Shown here: positions 26,020-35,378 of the stretch, piece after piece
How positions within the stretch are numbered: position 1 is the stretch's first letter
Layout: each line of letters starts with the position of its first letter
DNA from: Tenacibaculum discolor
GTDB taxonomy: Bacteria; Bacteroidota; Bacteroidia; Flavobacteriales; Flavobacteriaceae
NCBI RefSeq assembly: GCF_003664185.1
Contig: NZ_RCCS01000007.1
Coordinates: forward strand, 310,001-374,000
Length of the DNA stretch: 64,000 nucleotides
Direction: 5' to 3'
Position numbers and translations under genes: made by a program
Notes under the pieces: generated by a model
Told to the model about the DNA's origin: nothing
Seen by the model: only the letters and a program-made list of their open reading frames with translations
The model's database searches: none

Positions 26020-26550
26020 ATGAAACGACTACAAAACTTTGTAATTGTAGGCATCGTTCTTATGATGCTACAAGCATGTCAAAAAGAAGACACTGCAAAC
26101 GAACTGTTAAACAACACAAATTTAGAGGTAAAAAAAGCTCGAGCCTATTACGCACCATGGGTATATGTTATGGATTGGCGTTTTAGTAGAGGAACTTGTA
26201 CTACAGGACCAGGAGTGTGTTTTAAAAACGATTATGGAGATATACTTGTGTATAGCAATGCAAGTTCAGATTCATCAGAAGAAGTAAAAGAAACATTCTC
26301 AAAACTTATGGAAGGAAACAATGATGAAGATAATGGAGTGATAGCATTCAGAAATGAAGGTGAGTCATTACGATTAGTGTTCTCAAGAAGTTTAGAGGAA
26401 GAAGATTTTATCATTTCAGAAAACGTTTCTCTTAGAGAAGACATAGTAGCAGAATTAGGCAAAGCTGATATTACTTTACAAGCAGGTAAATACGTTGTAG
26501 ATTATTCGCGTTTTAAGAACGGAGAGGTTTTAATACCTGTAAAAAATTAA
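26020..26550 (+). CDS. lipoprotein of unknown function
   Basis: 176 residues. The signal peptide ends at MMLQAC, followed by QKEDT, an acidic signal resembling the surface-export motif of flavobacterial lipoproteins. The mature protein has one Cys pair (GTCTTGPGVCFK) and a C-terminal region predicted to be beta rich. No family is recognised. It is 64 bp upstream of the beta/gamma-crystallin-like gene and shares its promoter. Confidence 0.75.
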   Translation: MKRLQNFVIVGIVLMMLQACQKEDTANELLNNTNLEVKKARAYYAPWVYVMDWRFSRGTCTTGPGVCFKNDYGDILVYSNASSDSSEEVKETFSKLMEGNNDEDNGVIAFRNEGESLRLVFSRSLEEEDFIISENVSLREDIVAELGKADITLQAGKYVVDYSRFKNGEVLIPVKN

Positions 26551-26614
26551 AAAACTAACTAATCAAACTAATAAACTCTTAGCAAAGTCTGAGAGTTTCA
26601 AAAAATAAGAAAAA

Positions 26615-27394
26615 ATGAAAAAACAAAATTTTTTATGGATGGCTGTAATGTGTTTTACATTGCTTTTTAGCTGTCAAAGCGAAGATATAGTTGAAAATGA
26701 ATCAAACAAAGAAGAAGTACAATTAGCAAAAGAAAGTACAGTAACTATAAATCATACATACGATTATTATGGTAAGCAGTTTAAAGTGGCTTATGTATAT
26801 GATGAAGAAAGTGGAGAAGTACTGAAAGCTGATGGAGATGTTGAGCTTGCTCAAGAAATCTTTGGAGATGAAGAAAGAGCTCCAAAATCATTATTCTTTG
26901 ATAATCAAAAAGAAGGAAGTACTGATATTCAAGTTAAGGTTTTTGATAATGGAGAAGACTTACAAGAGTATGCTTCAAAAGTAGCAGAAGAATTTCCAGG
27001 TGATCAAGAAGCAACAGAAGGAAGATCATCTAAGTGTAATAGCTATGATTTATATGGAACAGGAAGGTTTTATTTCTACAAACACGCTTACTATAATACA
27101 TACATGAGTGGAATGAGTAGAATGGATCGTAGGTATTATAGAGACCATTGGGTAGGAAGCGGTTATAACGATCAGTTATCCTCTTTAATAGTGAAAAAAC
27201 CATGGAATAGAAGAGCTTTGGTGTACTTATATCAACATTCTTGTTATGGAGGAAAAGTTATAGGTTTTTATCAATCAGTAGGTCCTTCAGGTTTTGGAGT
27301 AGCTAACCTTAAGTGGTATACTATGTCAGGCTGGTGGTTCTGGAGAAAGTCTTGGAACGACCAAGTTTCTTCTACCAAAGGCTGGGCTTGGTAA
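26615..27394 (+). CDS. lipoprotein with beta/gamma-crystallin-like Ca-binding motifs
   Basis: 259 residues. Lipobox LLFSC followed by acidic QSEDIVENE. Residues about 145-259 carry two motifs of the (N/D)(N/D)xx(S/T)S type, YNDQLSSL and WNDQVSST, spaced like the two Greek keys of a beta/gamma-crystallin domain, with aromatic strands (RFYFYKHAYYN, GKVIGFYQSVG). Such domains usually bind calcium, fitting a marine cell surface. The N-terminal half is unassigned. Confidence 0.7.
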   Translation: MKKQNFLWMAVMCFTLLFSCQSEDIVENESNKEEVQLAKESTVTINHTYDYYGKQFKVAYVYDEESGEVLKADGDVELAQEIFGDEERAPKSLFFDNQKEGSTDIQVKVFDNGEDLQEYASKVAEEFPGDQEATEGRSSKCNSYDLYGTGRFYFYKHAYYNTYMSGMSRMDRRYYRDHWVGSGYNDQLSSLIVKKPWNRRALVYLYQHSCYGGKVIGFYQSVGPSGFGVANLKWYTMSGWWFWRKSWNDQVSSTKGWAW

Positions 27395-27437
27395 TACAAT
27401 AACTACAACTATTTAGTTGTTTGTAAAATAATAAAAG

Positions 27438-27467
27438 AACCTCAGAAGATTTTTCTTCTGAGGTTTT
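27438..27467. terminator. Bidirectional terminator between convergent genes
   Basis: AACCTCAGAAGA and TCTTCTGAGGTT form a 12-bp stem around TTTT; the right edge overlaps the stop codon of the minus-strand gene ending at 27466. Confidence 0.85.
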
Positions 27468-28056
27468 ATAATTGTTTTTGGTTTTTATGCTTCTCTATCA
27501 ACTCCAATATTTTCTTACCTCTAGCTTTACAACCTTTACTTTCATGAATTACTTTAGTACGAATTAGATGTTCTAACTCAGGATGAACCCAATCTTTTTG
27601 TAAACCAAATAAAAACAAAGTACTCATGGTGTAGGCTTTCACTGCTATTTTTTTGTCGGTAATTAACCAATCAAACCCAGTTTCTATAATTAAATCAATA
27701 TCAGTTTCTGTTAACTGTTCTTTTATACCATTGGTTGTTTTTGAGGAAAAAGCAGTTGCTAAATGCTCACAAATTTTAGCACATGGTCTTACAGCACTGT
27801 CAAAATGTACTCTAGATATATTTTTTGTAAAAACATTTAAATAAGGAATAATATGTTCAATTCCACTATGTGTACAAATCCATTCCAGTACCCAAGCAGC
27901 TTTAATAGATAGTTTATTATCAACATCAAAAGTAATATCAACCAAATATTTCACTAATTCAGGTTGAGCTAACACAATATTTGCAGTATTATTTCTGTTT
28001 ACTCTAGCAGGATTATCAACATTTTCTAACACAGAAATTAAAAAATCAACACTCAT
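27466..28056 (-). CDS. HEAT-like helical hypothetical protein
   Basis: 196 residues, almost entirely alpha helical, with repeated helix pairs such as LVKYLVDITFDVDNKLSIKAAWVLEWI and KKIAVKAYTMSTLFLFG reminiscent of HEAT/ARM repeats. There is no signal peptide or catalytic motif. It may act in protein-protein contacts; no family can be named with certainty. The start is divergent from the YwqK-type gene. Confidence 0.65.
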   Translation of the reverse strand: MSVDFLISVLENVDNPARVNRNNTANIVLAQPELVKYLVDITFDVDNKLSIKAAWVLEWICTHSGIEHIIPYLNVFTKNISRVHFDSAVRPCAKICEHLATAFSSKTTNGIKEQLTETDIDLIIETGFDWLITDKKIAVKAYTMSTLFLFGLQKDWVHPELEHLIRTKVIHESKGCKARGKKILELIEKHKNQKQL

Positions 28057-28072
28057 ATTGGTATGGTTTATG

Positions 28073-28080
28073 TAAATTTG
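28073..28080 (+). promoter_or_regulatory. -7 box of the secreted YwqK-type gene
   Basis: TAAATTTG 21 bp upstream of the ATG at 28102; it supports 28102 rather than the in-frame ATG at 28063. Confidence 0.55.
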
Positions 28081-28101
28081 AAATGTAAAAGAAATTATAG
28101 C

Positions 28102-28809
28102 ATGATAAATATAAAAAGGATATTTTCAACAGCACTTTTATTAGCAGCCTTTTTTACAACAGCTGCACAAGCACAAAAAATTAATCAGTTTGATGCAAAT
28201 GGTAAGAGACATGGAGTATGGAAAAAGTATTACGATGATAATAAAAATAAAATAAGATACTCAGGTGAATTTAAAAATGGAAAAGAAGTAGGAACATTTA
28301 ATTTTTACGAGCCTAACTCTTACGGAGTACCTTCTATGTCTAAAGAGTTTTTAGCAAAATCAGATAGTGCATTTGTACAGTTTTTTACACCAAAAGGAAA
28401 AGTAAAAACAAAAGGATGGATGATAGGAAGAAAGAGAGTAGGTAAGTGGACGTATTATTTTTCAGATGGAAAGCTTTTTTCTGAAGAAGAGTATGTTGAC
28501 GGTAAATTAGATGGAGTTCTAAAAAACTACTATAGAAATGGTAAATTAACGGAAGAAAGTATTTATAAAAATGGTGAGAAAAATGGACTTTCTAAGATTT
28601 TTACTGAAGAAGGAGTGATGATTGAAGAAGTATATTATGTTGATGGAAAACTAGAAGGAGAAGGAAGATATTACGACTTAAAAGGAGATTTAAAAGAAAA
28701 AGGAATGTATAAAAACGGTAAAAGAGACGGTAAATGGCAATTTTACATGGATGGAGAAGTTGTTACCGATAAGAGAAAAAGAGCTGTACATTCAATACCT
28801 AAAAATTAA
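28102..28809 (+). CDS. secreted YwqK-type (MORN-like) repeat protein
   Basis: 235 residues from MINIKRIFSTALLLAAFF, a signal peptide ending AAQAQ. It contains about seven repeats of the type NGKRHGVWKKYYDDN, NGKEVGTFNFYEPN, DGKLDGVLKNYYRNG, NGKRDGKWQFYMDGE. This repeat is annotated as YwqK antitoxin in many genomes. A signal peptide and the lack of a toxin partner make an antitoxin role doubtful here; a periplasmic or outer-membrane binding scaffold is more likely. Confidence 0.8.
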   Translation: MINIKRIFSTALLLAAFFTTAAQAQKINQFDANGKRHGVWKKYYDDNKNKIRYSGEFKNGKEVGTFNFYEPNSYGVPSMSKEFLAKSDSAFVQFFTPKGKVKTKGWMIGRKRVGKWTYYFSDGKLFSEEEYVDGKLDGVLKNYYRNGKLTEESIYKNGEKNGLSKIFTEEGVMIEEVYYVDGKLEGEGRYYDLKGDLKEKGMYKNGKRDGKWQFYMDGEVVTDKRKRAVHSIPKN

Positions 28810-28984
28810 TCTATAAGAGATAGAAAGGATAAAGTAACGCAGTGGAGAATAAGAGTTTTATTTTCTGACTGGTTAATTTCAAAAGATTCTAAGAGAAGGT
28901 AAGAAACTAAGACATATCACTGTCCATCAATTTTTACAATGAAGTCATCAATTATTTCCATAATAGAAAACGTTTATTATTTCG

Positions 28985-28992
28985 TAAATTTG
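28985..28992 (+). promoter_or_regulatory. -7 box of mnmA
   Basis: TAAATTTG, 18 bp upstream of the mnmA ATG at 29011. Confidence 0.55.
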
Positions 28993-29010
28993 CAGCTTCA
29001 AAAGTAAAAA

Positions 29011-30198
29011 ATGAAAAGAGTAGTAGTAGGACTTTCAGGAGGTGTAGATAGTAGTGTAACTGCGTATTTACTAAAAGAACAGGGATACGAAGTTATTGGG
29101 TTGTTTATGAAGAACTGGCACGACGATTCAGTAACCATTTCTAATGAATGTCCGTGGTTAGAAGACAGCAACGACGCCATGATTGTTGCAGAAAAATTAG
29201 GAATTCCTTTTCAAACAGTTGATTTAAGCGAACAATACAAAGAACGTATCGTTGACTATATGTTTAACGAATATGAAAAAGGTCGTACACCTAATCCTGA
29301 TGTATTATGTAATCGTGAAATTAAGTTTGATGTGTTTATGGACATCGCATTAAGTTTAGGAGCCGATTATGTAGTAACAGGACATTACTGTAGAAAAGCA
29401 GAAGAAATTATTGATGGAAAACCTGTATACAAGTTATTAGCAGGAAAAGACACTAATAAAGATCAATCATATTTTTTATGTCAATTATCACAAGAGCAAC
29501 TGTCAAAGGCATTGTTTCCAATAGGAGAATTGACAAAACCAGAAGTTCGTGAAATAGCAAAAGAGGCAGATTTAATTACAGCTGATAAAAAAGACAGCCA
29601 AGGATTGTGTTTTATAGGAAAAGTAAGACTTCCAGACTTTTTACAACAAAAACTACAACCAAAAGAAGGAGATATTGTCCGAATTCCAGACGAGTTTGAA
29701 CAGTACAATCGTTCAATTCCAGAATTTGAGAATAAAGAGGCAGAATTGGAATATTTTTCAACGAAGTTCTCTTATAATAAAGAAGATGGAAAAGTAGTAG
29801 GAAAGCATCAAGGAGCACATTATTTTACAAAAGGTCAGCGTAAAGGATTAGCTGTCGGCGGAACCAAAGAACCATTGTTTGTAATTGAAACCGATGTAGA
29901 TACCAACATTATTTATACTGGAGAAGGAAAAAATCACCAAGGGTTGTATAGAAGTGTATTATTTGTATCAAATGAAGAATTGCACTGGGTACGTGAAGAT
30001 TTAGCTTTACAAACTGGTGAATCTATGGAGGTAGAAGCACGTATTCGTTACCGACAACCATTAGAAAAAGCTACGTTATATAAAGTTAACAAAGGAATTT
30101 ATGTAGAGTTTGAAAATCCACAATCAGCTATTCAAGAAGGGCAGTTTGTTGCTTGGTATAAAAACGAAGAACTGTTAGGTTCTGGTGTGATTTCGTAA
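29011..30198 (+). CDS. mnmA: tRNA-specific 2-thiouridylase
   Basis: Thiolates the wobble uridine U34 of Lys, Glu and Gln tRNAs. 395 residues. PP-loop [17 protein letters not shown] at the N terminus, [15 protein letters not shown] with the first catalytic Cys, [30 protein letters not shown], and [16 protein letters not shown] with the second Cys. The C-terminal tRNA-binding beta barrels end in [20 protein letters not shown]. Confidence 0.97.
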   Translation: MKRVVVGLSGGVDSSVTAYLLKEQGYEVIGLFMKNWHDDSVTISNECPWLEDSNDAMIVAEKLGIPFQTVDLSEQYKERIVDYMFNEYEKGRTPNPDVLCNREIKFDVFMDIALSLGADYVVTGHYCRKAEEIIDGKPVYKLLAGKDTNKDQSYFLCQLSQEQLSKALFPIGELTKPEVREIAKEADLITADKKDSQGLCFIGKVRLPDFLQQKLQPKEGDIVRIPDEFEQYNRSIPEFENKEAELEYFSTKFSYNKEDGKVVGKHQGAHYFTKGQRKGLAVGGTKEPLFVIETDVDTNIIYTGEGKNHQGLYRSVLFVSNEELHWVREDLALQTGESMEVEARIRYRQPLEKATLYKVNKGIYVEFENPQSAIQEGQFVAWYKNEELLGSGVIS

Positions 30199-30215
30199 AA
30201 AAGAAAAATAAAGCT

Positions 30216-31025
30216 ATGAAAAAATTATTGTTATTATTTATTGTATTCATTAGTATTAATGGGTACTCACAAAAAGATTCTATTTCTAATTATTTAGATA
30301 GAAAGTTTAGAATAACTTCAAACAAAAACGATGCTAAATATATTGAAACTAGTGTAAAAAAGGGAGTTCTTTGGGAAAAGGTACTTTATTATAGAGATGG
30401 AAAAATTTTCAAGAAGGGGTTTTCAAAAAATAATAGAGGAAGCAGTTATGTAGGAAAATACCTTGAGTTCCACCGAAACGGAAAAATATCTAAAAGGGCT
30501 TTTTATGATGCTGAGGGAGAATTAGAAGGAAAAGTACTTACATTATTTGACAATGGTAATAGAAATTATACGGGTTTCCATAAAAAAGGAGTCCCATCAG
30601 GGTTATGGAAGTATTATCATTACAACGGTAATCTAGCAGCAAAATTTTATTACGATATAAATGGAGATATAGAAAGGTATATACTATTCAATGAAAAAGG
30701 AGAAGAACTTAAAGACGATACTTATACAAAGTTTATAAAACCTACTTTTAAAAAGGGAAAAGAAGAGTTTAGTTCAAAGATGAGCTATTTAATAGATAAT
30801 GTAAGTTATGCTATTAACACCATTATCTATGTAAATTTTACTATTGATGTAGATGGAAGTATCAAAGACGTATGGGTGGTTAATAATATTCCAAATAAAT
30901 TAAGGAACGAGATAATTGATTTTTTTGAATCTATAAAAGGGTGGAAGCCAGCGGTGGAAATGAATAGAAAAATACCATCTAAATATAGCATTGCGTTAAA
31001 TTTTACGACAAGAGTAATAGATTAA
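30216..31025 (+). CDS. secreted YwqK-type repeats plus TonB C-terminal-like domain
   Basis: 269 residues with a signal peptide (LLLFIVFISINGYS). The middle holds YwqK/MORN-like repeats (YVGKYLEFHRNGKISKRAFY, HKKGVPSGLWKYYHYNGNL). Residues about 195-269 look like a TonB_C domain (IYVNFTIDVDGSIKDVWVV, then FFESIKGWKPAVEMNRKIP). There is no N-terminal TonB box helix, so it is not a classical TonB. It follows mnmA by 17 bp. Confidence 0.75.
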   Translation: MKKLLLLFIVFISINGYSQKDSISNYLDRKFRITSNKNDAKYIETSVKKGVLWEKVLYYRDGKIFKKGFSKNNRGSSYVGKYLEFHRNGKISKRAFYDAEGELEGKVLTLFDNGNRNYTGFHKKGVPSGLWKYYHYNGNLAAKFYYDINGDIERYILFNEKGEELKDDTYTKFIKPTFKKGKEEFSSKMSYLIDNVSYAINTIIYVNFTIDVDGSIKDVWVVNNIPNKLRNEIIDFFESIKGWKPAVEMNRKIPSKYSIALNFTTRVID

Positions 31026-31076
31026 AACTTATTAGATATAAGGGGAACTTTTTCAAACATAAAAACATAAACATAC

Positions 31077-31103
31077 AACCTCGATTTTTTCGAGGTTTTT
31101 TTG
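31077..31103 (+). terminator. Terminator of the mnmA/30216 transcript
   Basis: AACCTCGA and TCGAGGTT form an 8-bp stem followed by TTTTT. Confidence 0.85.
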
Positions 31104-31135
31104 TGCTTCCTAGCTAATGATTGTACATTTACGTT

Positions 31136-32074
31136 ATGCAAAACAGAATAACCAAACTATTTAATATACAATATCCAATCGTTCAAGGTGGAATGATTTG
31201 GGTAAGTGGCTGGAAGTTAGCTTCTGCAGTGTCAAATGCAGGTGGATTAGGATTAATTGGAGCAGGATCTATGTATCCAGAAGTACTTCGTGAACACATT
31301 CAAAAATGTAAAAAAGCAACAGATAAACCTTTCGGGGTAAATGTGCCAATGTTGTACCCTGATATAGAAAAAATCATGGATATTATCGTTGAAGAAGGAG
31401 TAAAAATCGTGTTTACTTCCGCAGGTAATCCAAAAACATGGACCTCTTTTTTAAAGGAAAAAGGAATTACAGTAGTTCATGTGGTAAGTTCAGTAAGATT
31501 TGCCTTAAAAGCAGAAGCAGCTGGAGTAGATGCTGTAGTATGTGAAGGATTTGAAGCTGGAGGTCATAACGGACGTGAAGAAACTACTACGTTTACGTTA
31601 ATTCCTATGGTAAAAGAACAAGTTAAAATTCCAGTAATTGCAGCAGGAGGAATAGGTTCAGGTAGAGGAATGTTAGCAGCAATGGTGTTGGGAGCAGACG
31701 GAGTACAAATTGGAAGCCGTTTTGCAGCTACTGTAGAATCTTCAGCACATGACAACTTCAAAAAAACAATTGTTGAAGTAAAAGATGGAGGTACACAACT
31801 AACGTTAAAGGAACTCGCACCTGTACGTTTAGTGAAAAACAAATTCTTTCAAGAAGTTCAAGAACTATATCAACAAAACCCAACGATAGAACAATTAAAA
31901 GAATTGTTAGGACGTGCACGTGCAAAGAGAGGTATGTTTGAAGGAAACTTGGACGATGGAGAACTAGAAATAGGTCAAGTAGCAGGGCTTATCCATGAAA
32001 TTAAACCAGCAAAAGAAGTTTTAGAAGCAATTGTAGAAGAATACCAGCAAGTGAAAAAAGAGCAGTTGTTTTAA
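31136..32074 (+). CDS. nitronate monooxygenase / enoyl-reductase-type FMN protein
   Basis: 312 residues from MQNRITKLFNIQYPIVQGGM at 31136. An FMN-binding TIM barrel of the NPD/2-nitropropane dioxygenase superfamily: MIWVSGWKLASAVSNAGGLG, VVCEGFEAGGHNGRE, IPVIAAGGIGSGRGM and GADGVQIGSRFAAT. Members oxidise nitronates or act as FabK-like enoyl reductases. A dedicated FabK role cannot be excluded from sequence alone. Confidence 0.85.
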   Translation: MQNRITKLFNIQYPIVQGGMIWVSGWKLASAVSNAGGLGLIGAGSMYPEVLREHIQKCKKATDKPFGVNVPMLYPDIEKIMDIIVEEGVKIVFTSAGNPKTWTSFLKEKGITVVHVVSSVRFALKAEAAGVDAVVCEGFEAGGHNGREETTTFTLIPMVKEQVKIPVIAAGGIGSGRGMLAAMVLGADGVQIGSRFAATVESSAHDNFKKTIVEVKDGGTQLTLKELAPVRLVKNKFFQEVQELYQQNPTIEQLKELLGRARAKRGMFEGNLDDGELEIGQVAGLIHEIKPAKEVLEAIVEEYQQVKKEQLF

Positions 32075-32103
32075 TCGCAGGGCGATTGCCAAAAAAATAG
32101 AAA

Positions 32104-32138
32104 CGTCATTCCGACGAGGTAGGAGGAGGAATCTTATA
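32104..32138 (+). repeat. Dispersed GTCATTCCGA repeat fragment
   Basis: CGTCATTCCGACGAGG followed by GGAGGAATCTTATAAAG, 30 bp after the nitronate monooxygenase stop. It matches the other GTCATTCCGA elements of the window (42411, 44976, 49511 and inverted near 56380, 56543 and 58027). Confidence 0.65.
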
Positions 32139-32203
32139 AAGATGAGTTATAAACATGCTTTTATTGTACAAACGAGTAAAAATTAAGGTAAAACAAAATA
32201 GTA

Positions 32204-32428
32204 ATGCTTAAACAATTAATCAGTATTCTGTTTTTAATTATAGGTATTTACCAGCTATTTAAATTAGTTAACTTAATTGAAAGCAATAAGGAGTCCTTTA
32301 AGGTATTAATAGGTGATAATAAAAATAAGTTATCCTATCCAAAAGGTTTAGAGATGTTCTTCAAGTTATTTTTTAGATACTTTTTACTTTTTTTAATTAG
32401 CATGTTTATATTTAGTCAACTTGTTTAG
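32204..32428 (+). CDS. small two-segment membrane protein
   Basis: 74 residues with hydrophobic segments at about 3-22 and 51-73 and a short soluble loop (NKESFKVLIGDNKNKL). No family is recognised. Convergent with the gene at 32505. Confidence 0.6.
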   Translation: MLKQLISILFLIIGIYQLFKLVNLIESNKESFKVLIGDNKNKLSYPKGLEMFFKLFFRYFLLFLISMFIFSQLV

Positions 32429-32504
32429 CTTTCCTAAAGGAGACGAGAATTAGTAATTAGATTTTTTTAATGAGTACTTTACAAGGATAAATCTAATACT
32501 ATTT

Positions 32505-34070
32505 TCAACACTTTTGAGAATTAACAAATTTCTCTTTAATAATTTGAGCAACAGGTTTATTCTCAATCTTACTTTCAAGCCACGAAAGGATGTCTAAATA
32601 TAAAAAAGCTCTTTTTTCATAAGGATGATTCTCATAAACCTTAAGGCGACTGTGTACTTTTTTTAACTCCTTTTTTATTTGATGTGGAAACACATCTCCC
32701 AACGCTTTTATAGAAGAAATAAACTCTTTTTGAACCTCTTGTAAATTTTCCATTTTAAGTAAAAAACGATAGGTATCTTTAAACTGTCGCTCTAAATCAT
32801 AATCTAAGCCACACTCGTAATGAGCAATTAAAGAAAGTACTCTGGCAAAGCACTGTAGATCGTTAGCCACTTGAATATTTTTAGGTTTAATTATTTTATT
32901 TAAATACAAAATACACTCTTTGTTTTTACCCATACCAAAGTACAAACAAGCAATTTTATAGTAAAAAACTACAATATGATGCGTATCTAAACGGTCTTTG
33001 TACTCATCTATTTTATCATTAATAATATCTACTAGGTATTCACCTTCAGAAAAGTTGCCTTCTAAGAAATGTAAGTGTAATTTATTAGCATAATAGTATA
33101 GAAAAGTTAAGATTTCAGTATTGCTATTTTGCGGAATACTTTTCTCTTCAATTTCCTCTTCAAAAACAGAAAGCTCTTCTTTAAACTTATCATAGTGCTT
33201 TATAAAAAATAAGCTCTCTAATAAGTAGTTCTTTCCTTTTAAATAAAAAACAGGATGCAAAGAAATATTCTTAGTATCATGTTTAAATAAATCTACCCAT
33301 TTATTAGCATACTTATAACTCTGTAAAAAATCTTGAGTTAAAAAGCTATGCCACAAATGTGCTTTGTATAACCATAACTTTTCTCTAAAACCCAATTCTT
33401 CATATGTATATTCAGGAAGTTTAGAATAAAAGTAAGTATTTACTCGTTGCAGCTCTTCATCGTTTTTTACGTAGCCATTTTTAAGCAATGTTCCATACAG
33501 TTGTAGCGACAAGTTTGACAATTTACTGGCGATAACATTTTGCATGCTAAGCTCTTTTGCCTGAATAGTTAATTCGTCAGAACGCGTATCAATACTTCGG
33601 GTTATATACTGACTTTCAATAACTTTTTCAAGCTCAACAATTTCATAAGCAACATTCTTTTCTTCATTTTCAACCGCCATATTTTTTGCTTTGTCAAGCA
33701 GTTTTAAACTTTGCTTGTACAACCCTTTTTGATATAAAACTGTAGCAAAATCTAGCTGCTCACGTATTTGAATTCTAATGTTTTTATGAACAGGATTCAT
33801 ACGAAGACTAGTTAGTATTTGCTTGTATAAATGAGCTTTTAGGTTAGATAATTGTTGTTTACTCACCACACCGCTATCAATAATAGCCTTTTCGTTATAA
33901 CTCTTTTGTTTTTCAAGTAATTTAAAAAGCGCAAAAAATTTAGCATCTACATTACCTCCTAAACGACCAACATATAAATTAAACTGACGTTTTTCTGACT
34001 TCGATAAAGACTTAATCAAAACAAACAAAGCGTCATTTTGTTGGTTGGAGAATGTAATTGGTTTACGCAT
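32505..34070 (-). CDS. TPR-like helical hypothetical protein
   Basis: 521 residues, soluble and strongly helical, with TPR-like stretches (LYQKGLYKQSLKLLDKAKN, YFGMGKNKECILYLNKII). No DNA-binding or enzymatic motif is seen. The start lies 132 bp from the divergent leuA gene. I cannot give a function; a link to leu regulation is not supported. Confidence 0.7.
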   Translation of the reverse strand: MRKPITFSNQQNDALFVLIKSLSKSEKRQFNLYVGRLGGNVDAKFFALFKLLEKQKSYNEKAIIDSGVVSKQQLSNLKAHLYKQILTSLRMNPVHKNIRIQIREQLDFATVLYQKGLYKQSLKLLDKAKNMAVENEEKNVAYEIVELEKVIESQYITRSIDTRSDELTIQAKELSMQNVIASKLSNLSLQLYGTLLKNGYVKNDEELQRVNTYFYSKLPEYTYEELGFREKLWLYKAHLWHSFLTQDFLQSYKYANKWVDLFKHDTKNISLHPVFYLKGKNYLLESLFFIKHYDKFKEELSVFEEEIEEKSIPQNSNTEILTFLYYYANKLHLHFLEGNFSEGEYLVDIINDKIDEYKDRLDTHHIVVFYYKIACLYFGMGKNKECILYLNKIIKPKNIQVANDLQCFARVLSLIAHYECGLDYDLERQFKDTYRFLLKMENLQEVQKEFISSIKALGDVFPHQIKKELKKVHSRLKVYENHPYEKRAFLYLDILSWLESKIENKPVAQIIKEKFVNSQKC

Positions 34071-34144
34071 AACTTTTTGTTTTTCAGTGTTTTATTTTTG
34101 TTTTTTGCCATTTTGATATCGTAACTAACCCATTAAAAAAGAGC

Positions 34145-34172
34145 TTGCTAGAAAAGCCAATATATACATTTG
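34145..34172 (+). promoter_or_regulatory. Promoter of the leuACDB operon
   Basis: TTG at 34145-34147 and TACATTTG at 34165-34172 with a 17-bp spacer. The predicted 5' UTR before the ATG at 34203 is about 25 nt, too short for a leader-peptide attenuator. Confidence 0.6.
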
Positions 34173-34202
34173 GTTTTTATTTTGATAATCATATTTAGAT
34201 TT

Positions 34203-35378
34203 ATGCAAAGCGATAAAATTCAAATTTTCGATACCACATTACGAGACGGAGAGCAAGTCCCAGGATGTAAATTAGATACCCAACAAAAGCTAGTTATTGC
34301 CGAAAGACTCGATTTTTTAGGAGTTGATGTAATTGAAGCAGGCTTCCCAGTATCAAGCCCAGGAGACTTTATTTCGGTACAAGAAATAGCTAAATTAGTT
34401 AAAAATGCTACGGTATGCGGATTAACAAGAGCCGTTAAAAAAGATATTGAAGTAGCAGCAGATGCTTTAAGATTAGCTAGCAAACCTAGAATTCATACGG
34501 GTATTGGTACTAGTGATTCACATATTCAGTATAAATTCAATGCTTCGAAAGAAGAAGTAATTAGGCGAGCAAAAGAAGCTGTCTCGTACGCAAAAAACTT
34601 TGTAGACGATGTAGAGTTTTATGCAGAAGATGCAGGTAGAACCGACAACGCTTTTTTAGCTAAAGTTTGTGAAGAAGTTATAAAATCAGGAGCAACAGTG
34701 TTGAATATTCCTGATACTACAGGATATTGTTTGCCTGAAGAATATGGAGCGAAAATCAAGTATTTAAAAGACAATGTAAAAGGCATTGAAAAAGTAATTA
34801 TTTCATGTCATTGCCATAACGATTTAGGCTTAGCCACAGCAAATTCTATTGCAGGAGCTATTAATGGTGCGCGTCAAATAGAATGTACGGTCAACGGAAT
34901 AGGAGAGCGTGCAGGAAATACGGCTTTAGAAGAAGTAGTAATGATTTTAAAACAGCATCCATATTTAAATCTTCAAACAGATATTAACACCAAATTACTA
35001 TACGATACAAGTATGATGGTTCGTGAACGCATGGGAATGCCTGTACAACCTAACAAAGCCATTGTAGGAGCAAATGCCTTTGCCCATAGCTCAGGAATTC
35101 ATCAAGATGGAGTTATCAAGAATCGTGAAACGTATGAAATTATAGATCCAGCAGATGTAGGAGTCACAGAAAGTGCTATCGTATTAACCGCAAGAAGCGG
35201 AAGAGCAGCCTTAGCATATCGCGCAAAAAAGATAGGATATGAGCTAACCAAAATTCAGTTAGATACAGCTTATAAAACGTTCTTACAGTTTGCTGATAGA
35301 CAAAAAGAAGTAATCGACGAAGACATTCATCAGATTATGAAACAAGTAAATAAAATTTCAAAAATAGCCATAGCTTAA
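34203..35378 (+). CDS. leuA: 2-isopropylmalate synthase, short form
   Basis: First committed step of leucine synthesis: acetyl-CoA plus 2-ketoisovalerate. 391 residues from [20 protein letters not shown] at 34203. HMGL-type TIM barrel with metal ligands in [10 protein letters not shown] and [15 protein letters not shown], then NGIGERAGN and [13 protein letters not shown]. It ends soon after the linker, so the C-terminal LeuA allosteric domain of the roughly 520-residue enzymes is missing. The first gene of leuACDB; its stop overlaps the leuC start by one base. Confidence 0.92.
   Translation: MQSDKIQIFDTTLRDGEQVPGCKLDTQQKLVIAERLDFLGVDVIEAGFPVSSPGDFISVQEIAKLVKNATVCGLTRAVKKDIEVAADALRLASKPRIHTGIGTSDSHIQYKFNASKEEVIRRAKEAVSYAKNFVDDVEFYAEDAGRTDNAFLAKVCEEVIKSGATVLNIPDTTGYCLPEEYGAKIKYLKDNVKGIEKVIISCHCHNDLGLATANSIAGAINGARQIECTVNGIGERAGNTALEEVVMILKQHPYLNLQTDINTKLLYDTSMMVRERMGMPVQPNKAIVGANAFAHSSGIHQDGVIKNRETYEIIDPADVGVTESAIVLTARSGRAALAYRAKKIGYELTKIQLDTAYKTFLQFADRQKEVIDEDIHQIMKQVNKISKIAIA

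Noticed and set aside
28102..31025. YwqK-type proteins as antitoxins of a toxin-antitoxin system
   Set aside because: Both carry signal peptides and have no toxin-like partner; the family name is only an annotation tradition.
30216..31025. Calling this gene tonB
   Set aside because: It has a TonB_C-like end but a cleavable signal and YwqK repeats in place of an inner-membrane anchor and Pro-rich linker, and no ExbB/ExbD neighbours.
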